DNA of 11,680 bases from Nitrosomonadaceae bacterium (GTDB lineage: Bacteria > Pseudomonadota > Gammaproteobacteria > Burkholderiales > Nitrosomonadaceae), in NCBI GenBank assembly GCA_947471695.1, contig CANIWY010000027.1, positions 1 through 11,680 of the forward strand, read 5' to 3'. Below the pieces are notes generated by a model. It had not been told where the DNA came from. It was given only the letters and a program-made list of their open reading frames with translations, and ran no database searches. Below, one piece after another: positions 1 through 6,260 of the stretch; within the stretch, counting starts at the first letter, position 1; every line of letters starts with the position of its first letter. The position numbers and the translations under genes were made by a program.

Positions 1-21
1 AGTTATTTATTATGTGATTCT

Positions 22-58
22 TGGGCGTTTAGGACTTCACAAGTCCCTTCATAGCCCA
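22..58. repeat. Nested inverted repeats in gene-free left edge
   Basis: Two inverted repeats lie one inside the other. The outer arms are TGGGC (22-26) and GCCCA (54-58). The inner arms are GGACTT (32-37) and AAGTCC (41-46) around a 3-base loop. No T-run follows on either strand, so this is not a clear intrinsic terminator. It could be a folded RNA element of a gene beyond the left edge, or chance. No open frame worth calling was seen in 1-262. Confidence 0.35.
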
Positions 59-176
59 TTCCAACGACCCTCGTAGCCTAACCCCTCCCCTTTTACCTGT
101 CAAGAAATTTGCGGCAGAAATTCACGTGGGTTATATTCTCTGTTCTTCTCTTAAAATGCCACCTTAAATACCCTCA

Positions 177-200
177 ATCCCCATGATATATCAAGGGGAT
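177..200. repeat. 24-bp near-perfect palindrome downstream of the CoA-transferase gene
   Basis: ATCCCC (177-182) pairs with GGGGAT (195-200), and the centre TGATATATCA (184-193) is itself a perfect palindrome. Only the A/A pair at 183/194 breaks the symmetry. The element lies 63 bp past the CoA-transferase stop codon. In the direction of that transcript no T-run follows, so it may be a 3' mRNA-stabilising hairpin or a dimer-type protein binding site rather than a terminator. Function is unproven. Confidence 0.45.
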
Positions 201-262
201 CCCGGTTTTATAATGGTACTGTAATCTTAAACAGATTCTTCTTATTCGCACCTGTGTAGCGA

Positions 263-1456
263 TTAAACTATTCCTTCTGCTTTTAATGCATCTTGCGCTG
301 CTTTGTTATATCCCAAGCTGTAGAGGATTTCTGCGGTATGAGCACCAAGTTTTGGACCAATCCAACGGACTTGTCCTGGTGTTCTTGACAGTTTTGGAAC
401 AATTCCAGGTAACTTTACCGAACACCCATCTGATAGCTCAAACTGCTGAATCATCCCCCGAGCTTGGTAGTGTGGATCATTGACGATATCAGCGATATCA
501 TAGATTTTTCCTGCGGGCACTTCTGCCTTGCCGAGAGCATCAAGAACTTCATCCAGATTATGCTGCATTGTCCATGCTGCAATCACTTCATCAAGTTCTT
601 TGGTACGCGGTACCCGCCCATCGTTATGTACGAGCTCTGGATCATTGGCAAGATCATTGCGGCCGATAGCCATCATCATTCTCTTAAAAATACTGTCGGC
701 ATTAGCCCCAATCACCACGTACTTCTTGTCACGGCATGGATATGTATTTGATGGGGTAATGCCGGGGAGGGCTGCGCCGCTACGATTCCGGATGAAATCA
801 AACATTCCGTACTCCGGTAGTAGGCTTTCCATAAGATTAAATACCGATTCATATAATGCTACATCCACCACCTGACCCTTGCCATCGCCTGTAGTACGCT
901 GGTGCAAGGCCATCAATGCACCCATTACGCCATGCATTGCGGCGATGGAGTCACCTATGGACACTCCTACCCTTACCGGTGCCTGTTCAGGGTAGCCGGT
1001 GAGGTGACGTAGGCCGCCCATGGATTCTCCAATCGCGCCAAATCCAGGGCGGTCTCGGTATGGTCCTGTTTGTCCATACCCAGAGATTCGTACCATTATG
1101 AGCCCTGGATTGATTAGGCTAAGTTGATCCCAGCCTAAATTCCAGCTTTCCATCACACCCGGTCTAAAATTTTCTATGACAAGATCGGCATCCTTAACCA
1201 GTTCCCTGATAATTTTTTGACCGGCTTCTTTTTTGAGATTGATAGTTACTGATTTCTTGTTTCGTGACTGCACATACCACCATAATGATGTGCCATCATG
1301 TAGTTTGCGCCATTGCCTCAGAGGGTCGCCATCTTTGGGCGATTCAATCTTGATAACTTCTGCGCCAAATTCCGCCATTAATCTTGCTGCAAATGGCCCG
1401 GCAATGAGTGTTCCCATTTCAATTACTTTTATTCCTTGTAGCGGCATCTGCCCCAT
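263..1456 (-). CDS. Class III CoA-transferase (CaiB/Frc/BaiF family)
   Basis: This 397-residue protein has the full length of family III CoA-transferases, which move CoA between carboxylic acids through acyl-aspartyl intermediates in the cytoplasm. The N-terminal segment around residues 8-36 (GIKVIEMGTLIAGP...AEVIKIE) and the ENFRPG motif at 95-100 are typical. The expected catalytic aspartate is in IGDSIAA at D169, the same number as in oxalate formyl-CoA transferase. The start ATG is supported by AGGAA five bases upstream. The gene follows the NIF3 gene on the same strand after 94 bp, so it may be read with it or alone. The family assignment is firm. The substrate (oxalate, succinate, mesaconate, carnitine or other) cannot be read from the sequence, and no pathway neighbour is present to suggest one. 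Confidence 0.88.
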   Translation of the reverse strand: MGQMPLQGIKVIEMGTLIAGPFAARLMAEFGAEVIKIESPKDGDPLRQWRKLHDGTSLWWYVQSRNKKSVTINLKKEAGQKIIRELVKDADLVIENFRPGVMESWNLGWDQLSLINPGLIMVRISGYGQTGPYRDRPGFGAIGESMGGLRHLTGYPEQAPVRVGVSIGDSIAAMHGVMGALMALHQRTTGDGKGQVVDVALYESVFNLMESLLPEYGMFDFIRNRSGAALPGITPSNTYPCRDKKYVVIGANADSIFKRMMMAIGRNDLANDPELVHNDGRVPRTKELDEVIAAWTMQHNLDEVLDALGKAEVPAGKIYDIADIVNDPHYQARGMIQQFELSDGCSVKLPGIVPKLSRTPGQVRWIGPKLGAHTAEILYSLGYNKAAQDALKAEGIV

Positions 1457-1550
1457 GATTATTCCTATTTATATCTGTGTAACGAGTTTACGCAGAGAGC
1501 CCTAGACATAATAGTGAAGCCGCTATTCTTTCTATTTATGGCAATCTTGT

Positions 1551-2297
1551 TCATACCGGGTTGTCCAGATCGATGAATTGTGTGGAAATCCCAAATTTCT
1601 GTGCCACATGATCTCCCAATGCCTGGACACCATAACGCTCGGTGGCATGATGTCCAGCCGCAATGAAGGCAACACCGGATTCACGTGCGGCATGTACATT
1701 CTGCTCTGAAATTTCACCGGTGATAAATGCATCCACACCTAACTGAATCGCCTCATCAAAATAATTCTGAGCTGCGCCAGTACACCAAGCTACCTGGTGT
1801 ACTGGTTTTTTTTGATCACCAATCACCAGAGGGCTTCGTGACAATAGCTGCTCTATGTTCAGTCCAAAATTTTTCAACGTCATAGCTTGAGGCAGAGTCC
1901 CCTGTGTAGCAATACTCTGTTCGCCAAAACGACCAGTCTCGATGAGGCCTAGCCTGTGTCCAAGTTGCGCGTTATTACCCAACTCCAAATGAGTATCTAG
2001 CGGCAGGTGATAGGCTAATAGGCTGAGATTGTTTTCTATCAGTAGTGCAATGCGACGGCGTTTCCTGCCGGTTAAGCATTGATTCTCACCGCGCCAGAAA
2101 TAACCGTGATGCACCAACACGGCATCCGCACCCGCGGCCACAGCAGCTTGTAGAAAATCAAATGAGGCAGTTACACCGGTAACCAGCTTACGTACCTCGC
2201 TTTGGCCTTCCACTTGCAGCCCATTTGGGCAATAATCATGTATATGGCTAACGTCGAGCAATTGATTCAAGTAGATTTCAAGTTCGTTGAGTCGCAT
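1551..2297 (-). CDS. NIF3/YbgI-family dinuclear metal-binding protein
   Basis: This 248-residue protein matches the Nif3-like (YbgI, GTP cyclohydrolase I type 2-like) family, which forms toroidal hexamers with two metals per subunit. Metal-ligand motifs are visible: HHG (H63, H64), D101 in PLDTH, and a C-terminal HHATE (H216 or H217, with E220). The conserved QVAWCTGAAQ segment is at about 168-177. The ATG at 2297 is preferred over an in-frame TTG one codon earlier because AAGGA sits seven bases before it. The gene is divergent from the HtrA-type protease. Its biological role is unsettled in the family as a whole. A strong antisense terminator-like hairpin lies inside the reading frame at 1777-1813, coding for the KKPVHQVAWCTG region. 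Confidence 0.88.
   Translation of the reverse strand: MRLNELEIYLNQLLDVSHIHDYCPNGLQVEGQSEVRKLVTGVTASFDFLQAAVAAGADAVLVHHGYFWRGENQCLTGRKRRRIALLIENNLSLLAYHLPLDTHLELGNNAQLGHRLGLIETGRFGEQSIATQGTLPQAMTLKNFGLNIEQLLSRSPLVIGDQKKPVHQVAWCTGAAQNYFDEAIQLGVDAFITGEISEQNVHAARESGVAFIAAGHHATERYGVQALGDHVAQKFGISTQFIDLDNPV
1777..1813 (+). terminator. Intrinsic-terminator-like hairpin, antisense inside the NIF3 gene
   Basis: On the plus strand CCAGTACACCA (1777-1787) and TGGTGTACTGG (1795-1805) form a perfect 11-bp stem with a 7-base loop, followed at once by eight Ts (1806-1813). This is the standard Rho-independent form. It would stop transcription running antisense to the NIF3 gene and towards the protease. No plus-strand gene is visible upstream of it, so any RNA it ends would be antisense or read-through from outside the window. 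The same bases encode conserved NIF3 residues, so chance cannot be excluded. Confidence 0.55.
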
Positions 2298-2355
2298 CAA
2301 TGTTTCCTTCTGTTTTTTATGGAAATTATTCTGGTACCGAAATCTAGATAAAATT
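2298..2355. promoter_or_regulatory. Divergent NIF3 / HtrA-type protease promoter region
   Basis: These 58 bp separate two divergent start codons, so promoters for both genes must lie here or reach into the coding ends. The segment is AT-rich and contains TAGATAAAAT just before the protease ATG and a GGTACC palindrome in the middle. AAGGA at 2305-2309 (minus strand) is the NIF3 ribosome site. I do not see a clear -35/-10 pair for either direction, so the regulatory call rests on gene layout. Confidence 0.4.
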
Positions 2356-3522
2356 ATGCATAAGCTCTGGTTAATTTTCGCACAAACAGTAACGGTATTT
2401 CTTGCGGTATTGTTTGTTGTCTCTACCTTGCGCCCTGAGCTACTGTCTCAGGGTAATCATGTCGGTATGGTGACGCTGAAGGAAGCTATCCGTGATAGTA
2501 CATCCAAGCCTGGTGGCTTTAGTGATGCCGTTCAAATCGCAACTCCGTCAGTAGTGAATGTTTTTACCAGTAAAGAAGTTAAGGTAGCAGCCCATCCGCT
2601 GCTGGATGATCCCATGTTTCGACGTTTCTTTGGGGATCGTTTCGAATCGCAGTCCAGGCGTGCATCAAGTCTTGGCTCCGGTGTAATCGTAAGTCCAGAA
2701 GGCTATATCCTTACCAACCATCATGTGGTTGAGGCCGCGGATGAGATCGATATTGCGCTGATGGATGGCAGAAAAGCTAGGGCGCGCATCATCGGTTCGG
2801 ATCCAGAGACTGACCTTGCTGTTATAAAGGTCAATATGGGAGAGCTGCCGGCTATGACTTTTGGACATTCAGATCACGCCAAGGTAGGCGATATGGTGCT
2901 TGCCATCGGCAACCCGTTTGGTGTTGGACAGACTGTAACTATGGGCATTATCAGCGCACTGGGAAGGTCGCATCTGGGCATTAATACTTTTGAGAACTTT
3001 ATTCAGACCGATGCTGCTATTAATCCAGGGAATTCTGGTGGAGCATTGGTGGATGCTTCTGGAAATCTGATCGGTATTAATACGGCGATTGTTTCCCCAA
3101 ATGGCGGATCACTTGGTATTGGCTTTGCAATTCCTGCCAATACTGCCAAGCAGATAATGGAACAGATCATTCAAACGGGAGGGGTGACACGTGGCTGGAT
3201 AGGCGTAGAGGTGCAAGATTTGACTCCAGAATTGGCGGAATCATTTAAGCGTGCCAACGACGATGGTGCATTGATTGCGGGAGTACTTAAGGGCGGCCCC
3301 GCCGATAATGCTGGAATGAAACCCGGAGATATCGTGGTGGCAGTGAACGGTAAAGCGGTCAATGATTCGTCAGTCATGCTTAATCTGATCGCAGCACTTC
3401 CTCCGGGAGAAATTGGAGCGATTACAGTGGTGCGTAGCCAGGCGGAGAAAGTTGTCAAAATAAGGGTTGGGAAACGGCCTAAGCCATCTCCGCAGGAATT
3501 AGATCAGAATACGATGGAATAG
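2356..3522 (+). CDS. Membrane-anchored HtrA/DegS-type serine protease with one PDZ domain
   Basis: This 388-residue S1C-family serine endoprotease has one N-terminal membrane segment (about residues 4-24), a trypsin-like domain (about 60-270) and a single PDZ domain (about 280-372). The catalytic triad is H123 in TNHHVVE, D153 in TDLAV and S227 in NPGNSGGA. One PDZ domain plus an uncleaved-looking anchor is the DegS/AlgW layout; DegP and DegQ have two PDZ domains. DegS-like proteins sense misfolded outer-membrane proteins and start the sigma-E stress response, but whether this one does so is inference. The ATG at 2356 is chosen over an upstream in-frame TTG at 2287, because that longer form would overlap the divergent NIF3 gene and add a non-typical leader before the anchor. 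It is convergent with tatC. Confidence 0.92.
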   Translation: MHKLWLIFAQTVTVFLAVLFVVSTLRPELLSQGNHVGMVTLKEAIRDSTSKPGGFSDAVQIATPSVVNVFTSKEVKVAAHPLLDDPMFRRFFGDRFESQSRRASSLGSGVIVSPEGYILTNHHVVEAADEIDIALMDGRKARARIIGSDPETDLAVIKVNMGELPAMTFGHSDHAKVGDMVLAIGNPFGVGQTVTMGIISALGRSHLGINTFENFIQTDAAINPGNSGGALVDASGNLIGINTAIVSPNGGSLGIGFAIPANTAKQIMEQIIQTGGVTRGWIGVEVQDLTPELAESFKRANDDGALIAGVLKGGPADNAGMKPGDIVVAVNGKAVNDSSVMLNLIAALPPGEIGAITVVRSQAEKVVKIRVGKRPKPSPQELDQNTME

Positions 3523-3586
3523 CGCTAGAGATGCCCCTAACCAATTGCTTTAGGATTTAACGGCTTTCCTTGACCTCGGTTTCATT

Positions 3587-4351
3587 TCAATTCTGTTTCT
3601 TTTCTTCGTCACTCGTAAACTGACAGCTTTTAACTGGTAAAGGTTTCCCCATGAAACCTGCGGCAAGGATACCCAGTTCATAGAGTAGATAAAGTGGTAC
3701 TGCCAGCATGAATTGAGAGACCACATCGGGTGGGGTAAAGATCGCACCAGCCACGAATGCCCCAACCAGGATGTAGCTACGTATATCTTTTAATTTGGCA
3801 ATTGAAATAACGTTCATTCTGACCAGCATTACAACGAGTACCGGTACTTCAAAAGTCACGCCGAAAGCGATGAACATGGCTAGGACAAAGTCGAGATACT
3901 TGCCGATATCTGTCATTACCGCCACCCCTTCAGGTGCAAAATGGGTGATGAACTCGAATACCAATGGTAGTGCGGCGAAGTAGGCAAATGCCATGCCGCA
4001 GACAAATAGGAAACTGCTAGCAAGAACCAACGGTAGTACCATGCGTTTTTCGTGTGAATATAGCCCCGGCGCAACAAAGGCCCACACCTGGTAGAGCGTG
4101 TGCGGCAATGTGATGACCGCAGCAGCCATCATTGCTACTTTCATCGGAACAAAGAACGGGGTGACAATTTCCGTGGCAATCATTTGCCCACCTTGTGGTA
4201 GTTGTTCCAGAAGGGGATGTGCCAGAAGCGAGTAAAGTTCCCGTGCATAATAGGCACAGGGCAGAAATCCCAGCGCTAGAACTCCGAATGCACGGATCAA
4301 CCGGGTGCGCAATTCCATCAGATGTGAAATGAAGGTGTCTTCAGTGCTCAT
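3587..4351 (-). CDS. tatC: Sec-independent protein translocase TatC
   Basis: TatC is the six-span membrane core of the twin-arginine translocase and, with TatB, the receptor for folded proteins carrying RR signal peptides. From the ATG at 4351 the protein has 254 residues. Key sites line up with the E. coli protein at a constant offset of two: HLMELR with E13, E101 in the YSHEKR loop, and D209 in TPPDV. Hydrophobic spans are visible at about 21-44, 70-92, 106-130, 153-178, 193-206 and 213-234. An upstream in-frame ATG at 4408 would add 19 residues (MLVRITTTV...) before the normal N-terminus. I prefer 4351 because it gives the normal family N-terminus, although neither start has a good ribosome site. 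It is the last gene of the minus-strand run. Confidence 0.95.
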   Translation of the reverse strand: MSTEDTFISHLMELRTRLIRAFGVLALGFLPCAYYARELYSLLAHPLLEQLPQGGQMIATEIVTPFFVPMKVAMMAAAVITLPHTLYQVWAFVAPGLYSHEKRMVLPLVLASSFLFVCGMAFAYFAALPLVFEFITHFAPEGVAVMTDIGKYLDFVLAMFIAFGVTFEVPVLVVMLVRMNVISIAKLKDIRSYILVGAFVAGAIFTPPDVVSQFMLAVPLYLLYELGILAAGFMGKPLPVKSCQFTSDEEKKQN

Positions 4352-4416
4352 GTCATCACGGGGCAGGTCAATAGTTGCCGACACGGTTGTAGTGATCCGC
4401 ACCAGCATGGAGCACG

Positions 4417-4824
4417 TTATTTGAAAGTTGCATTACCGGCATCGTGTGGCAGCTTCCCGGGGGCATCATCTGCCCTCAGATTCAGTTGAGATGCTGGATC
4501 AACTTGGGTAGTGTTGAATTCCGTCAATGACTTGCCCTCTGTCACGATTTCTGGTGGTACAGAAACTGCTGGAGTCTTCGTTATTTCCTGTTGAATCGCA
4601 TCTTCAAAAGTATGGGTGGCTTCCCGCATCGAATTTTTTAGTTTCTTCAGCTCTTCTAGTTCCATTTCATGTCGAATATCACTTCTGATATTGTCTGCGT
4701 AACGTTGCGCACGTCCGAATAAATACCCCAAGGTCCGGGCTACCTTGGGGAGTCGCTGCGGGCCCACCACGATCAGCGCTACGATTGCTATGATCAGTAT
4801 TTCAGCGAAACTGATATCGAACAT
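4417..4824 (-). CDS. tatB: Sec-independent protein translocase TatB
   Basis: TatB has 135 residues, with a single N-terminal membrane span (about 4-20), a GPQ hinge at 21-23, an amphipathic helix (about 24-50) and a charged, probably disordered tail. E8 in the membrane span and the FDISFAE start are typical of TatB and separate it from TatA. It pairs with TatC to form the signal-peptide receptor. The stop codon is 8 bp before the upstream candidate start of tatC and 65 bp before the preferred one. An 80-bp gap divides it from tatA. No clear Shine-Dalgarno sequence precedes its ATG. Confidence 0.93.
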   Translation of the reverse strand: MFDISFAEILIIAIVALIVVGPQRLPKVARTLGYLFGRAQRYADNIRSDIRHEMELEELKKLKNSMREATHTFEDAIQQEITKTPAVSVPPEIVTEGKSLTEFNTTQVDPASQLNLRADDAPGKLPHDAGNATFK

Positions 4825-4904
4825 TTTTTGTGCGGGTCGTGGACGAAGGGCAGTATCTAGGGGTTAGATTTTTACCTGTCGAGTGGTTCGACCAGTTGTA
4901 GCTA

Positions 4905-5129
4905 TCATGATTTTGATTGTGACTTGTCGCTGACCTCGCCCTCGATGGTTTGACCGCTCATCTGTTGTGGGGGGGGGGTATTTTCTTCATCAGCACCTTT
5001 CACACCCTCTTTGAAGCCTTTCACTGCACTCCCTAGATCGCTACCGAGATTACGCAGTTTCTTGGTGCCGAATATCAAAACGACAATCACCAGAACTACC
5101 AGCCAATGCCAGATGCTGAATGTCCCCAT
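4905..5129 (-). CDS. tatA: Sec-independent protein translocase TatA
   Basis: TatA forms the protein-conducting oligomers of the Tat system. It has a short N-terminal span (about 4-20, WHWLVVLVIVVLIF), the FG hinge and an amphipathic helix (KKLRNLGSDLGSAVKGFKEG), then a polar tail ending GQTIEGEVSDKSQSKS, 74 residues in all. Two adjacent ATG codons are possible. GGGGAG lies 3 bases before the first (5132) and 6 before the second (5129), so the second is favoured; it also gives the usual MGTFSIWHW start. The gene follows the HIT gene by about 10 bp. A run of ten Cs encodes the TPPP of the tail, a likely slippage site, but the membrane and amphipathic parts lie before it. Confidence 0.94.
   Translation of the reverse strand: MGTFSIWHWLVVLVIVVLIFGTKKLRNLGSDLGSAVKGFKEGVKGADEENTPPPQQMSGQTIEGEVSDKSQSKS
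4969..4978 (-). repeat. 10-base C homopolymer inside tatA (G10 on the plus strand)
   Basis: Ten consecutive Gs on the plus strand read as ACC CCC CCC CCA in tatA. Reading by hand, losing one base would give a TGA stop four codons after the tract. Gaining one would read past the normal stop into the tatA-tatB gap, with a basic tail ending at TAA near 4866. Both changes leave the membrane span and amphipathic helix intact. Confidence 0.9.
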
Positions 5130-5135
5130 CATTTA

Positions 5136-5141
5136 CTCCCC
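5136..5141 (-). promoter_or_regulatory. tatA ribosome binding site overlapping the HIT gene stop
   Basis: GGGGAG on the minus strand overlaps the final G of the HIT-gene TAG stop and lies 6 bases before the second of two adjacent ATG codons. It is the clearest Shine-Dalgarno site in the his-tat run. Its position suggests tatA translation is coupled to termination of the HIT gene. Confidence 0.6.
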
Positions 5142-5494
5142 TATCTCTGGTGATGAAACATTACAGGTAAACATTCGATGCCACCGATAATATGGATATG
5201 AAGGTGATAAATTTCCTGTCCACCTACCCGCCCCGTATTGATAATTGTGCGAAAGCCGTCTGTGCAGCCTTGAGCCTGCGCTAATTTTGGTACCAGTAGC
5301 ATAATCTTGCCGAGTAAATCGCGGTGCTGGTCCTCAATCTTAGTCAATGAAGAGATATGTAACTTGGGTATCAGCATGAAATGTATCGGTGCTGCTGGAT
5401 GGATGTCATGAAATGCGAGTACCTCTGCATCCTCGTATACCTTGTTACAGGGTACTTCCCCCCTTATGATTTTGCAGAATAAGCAGTCTTCCAT
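5141..5494 (-). CDS. HIT-family (HinT-like) nucleotide phosphoramidase
   Basis: This 117-residue protein is the length of bacterial HinT/Hint proteins, which hydrolyse purine nucleoside phosphoramidates such as AMP-lysine. The histidine triad is YHLHIHI at 96-102 (H97, H99, H101), with H99 the expected nucleophile. Near the N-terminus are C4 and C7 (DCLFCKI), and H46 in KLHISSL. A CxxC with these histidines resembles the zinc site in some HIT proteins, which is inference here. The gene starts 2 bp after the hisE stop and ends about 10 bp before tatA, so it is embedded in the operon. A HIT gene following hisE is common in betaproteobacteria. Its physiological substrate is unknown. Confidence 0.92.
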   Translation of the reverse strand: MEDCLFCKIIRGEVPCNKVYEDAEVLAFHDIHPAAPIHFMLIPKLHISSLTKIEDQHRDLLGKIMLLVPKLAQAQGCTDGFRTIINTGRVGGQEIYHLHIHIIGGIECLPVMFHHQR

Positions 5495-5496
5495 TT

Positions 5497-5823
5497 TTAT
5501 CCGGTTTCCCGAGATGCCTTCTCGGCTACTCCGGAAACCCCTTCACGCCGCTGTAGTTCATTCAGCACATCGTTCGGTCCTAGGCCATGATGCGCGAGCA
5601 ATATTAAGCAATGGAACCACAGGTCTGCAGTCTCGCGTACGATATGCTCCTTGTCACAGTCTTTCGCAGCTAATAGTGTTTCTGTGGCCTCTTCCGTTAT
5701 TTTTCTGAGTATCTTGTCATTTCCTTCATGTAGCAATTTTGCGACATACGAAGTAGCAGGGTCACCATTCTTGCGAGATTCAATGGTTTCTGCCAGGCGG
5801 CAGAGAATCGTCGATTCTGTCAT
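5497..5823 (-). CDS. hisE: Phosphoribosyl-ATP pyrophosphatase HisE
   Basis: HisE removes pyrophosphate from phosphoribosyl-ATP to give phosphoribosyl-AMP, the second step of histidine synthesis. The 108-residue protein is all-helical in type, with the MazG-like metal-binding motifs KITEEATETLLAAK (41-54; E44, E45, E48) and RETADLWFH (63-71; E64, D67). It is a free-standing gene, not fused to hisI. Its ATG overlaps the hisI stop as ATGA, which usually means translational coupling, so the two enzymes of consecutive steps would be made together. Confidence 0.95.
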   Translation of the reverse strand: MTESTILCRLAETIESRKNGDPATSYVAKLLHEGNDKILRKITEEATETLLAAKDCDKEHIVRETADLWFHCLILLAHHGLGPNDVLNELQRREGVSGVAEKASRETG

Positions 5824-6209
5824 TTTTTGTAGATTTCTTCAGGATTCTTGATTACCGGCTCAGCAACCACCCACTGGCTATTTTTTAGATGGTTGTAGAA
5901 GCAGCTATGTCTACCGGTATGACAGGCAATACCACCAGCCTGCTGAACCGTTAGCAGCAAAACATCGCCATCGCAATCCATACGGATTTCCTTTATTTTT
6001 TGGACGTGACCGGATTCTTCACCTTTGTGCCAGAGCTTCTTGCGGGAGCGTGACCAGTATACCGCCTCGCCTGTTTCTACGCTGAGGCGTAATGCTTCGC
6101 GGTCCATCCAGGCGACCATTAATACCTGGCCGCTATCAGCCTCCTGAGCAACTGCCGTTACCAACCCGTCATCGGACCAGTTTACCTTGTTGAGCCAAGT
6201 AGCAGACAT
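5820..6209 (-). CDS. hisI: Phosphoribosyl-AMP cyclohydrolase HisI
   Basis: HisI opens the adenine ring of phosphoribosyl-AMP, the third step of histidine synthesis. The protein has 129 residues from the ATG at 6209. The metal sites are visible: DCDGD at 78-82 (Mg aspartates D78, D80, D82 and zinc cysteine C79) and CHTGRHSCFY with C96 and C103 as the other zinc ligands. An in-frame TTG at 6224 would add five residues, but ATG is preferred and gives a normal N-terminus before the conserved VNWSDDGL. The gene overlaps hisE by 4 bp and follows hisF after about 50 bp. Confidence 0.95.
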   Translation of the reverse strand: MSATWLNKVNWSDDGLVTAVAQEADSGQVLMVAWMDREALRLSVETGEAVYWSRSRKKLWHKGEESGHVQKIKEIRMDCDGDVLLLTVQQAGGIACHTGRHSCFYNHLKNSQWVVAEPVIKNPEEIYKK

Positions 6210-6260
6210 AGATTCAGGATCCAAGATTGGTGGAAAGACCTCTCGATTTTGATTTTAACA

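Noticed and set aside
464..875. Overlapping plus-strand open frames opposite the CoA-transferase gene
   Set aside because: They are antisense shadows of a well-supported coding region, with no family resemblance or ribosome sites. Similar frames opposite the his genes were dismissed for the same reason.
1510..1527. Hairpin AATAGTG/CGCTATT between the NIF3 and CoA-transferase genes
   Set aside because: It is AT-rich, needs a G-U pair on one strand, has a mismatch on the other (the transcribed one), and lacks a proper T-run.
1777..1816. Programmed -1 frameshift signal in NIF3 mRNA (A8 run next to a stem-loop)
   Set aside because: The stem follows with essentially no spacer, where five to nine bases are usual, and the -1 frame stops after about 17 codons without adding a domain.
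2287..2355. Longer TTG-start form of the HtrA-type protease, adding 23 residues
   Set aside because: It would overlap the start of the divergent NIF3 gene, and the added residues are unlike a signal sequence; the ATG at 2356 directly precedes the membrane anchor.
3536..3554. CCTAA/TTAGG hairpin between the convergent protease and tatC genes as a terminator
   Set aside because: The stem is only 5 bp with a 9-base loop and no adjacent T-run on either strand. Termination here is probably Rho-dependent or not visible.
4352..4408. 19-residue N-terminal extension of TatC from the ATG at 4408
   Set aside because: Starting at 4351 puts the conserved E13, E101 and D209 at a constant offset from E. 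coli TatC; the extension has no family counterpart. It is kept only as an alternative start.
6210..6224. TTG start adding five residues to HisI
   Set aside because: The ATG at 6209 gives a normal N-terminus, and the TTG has no well-placed ribosome site.
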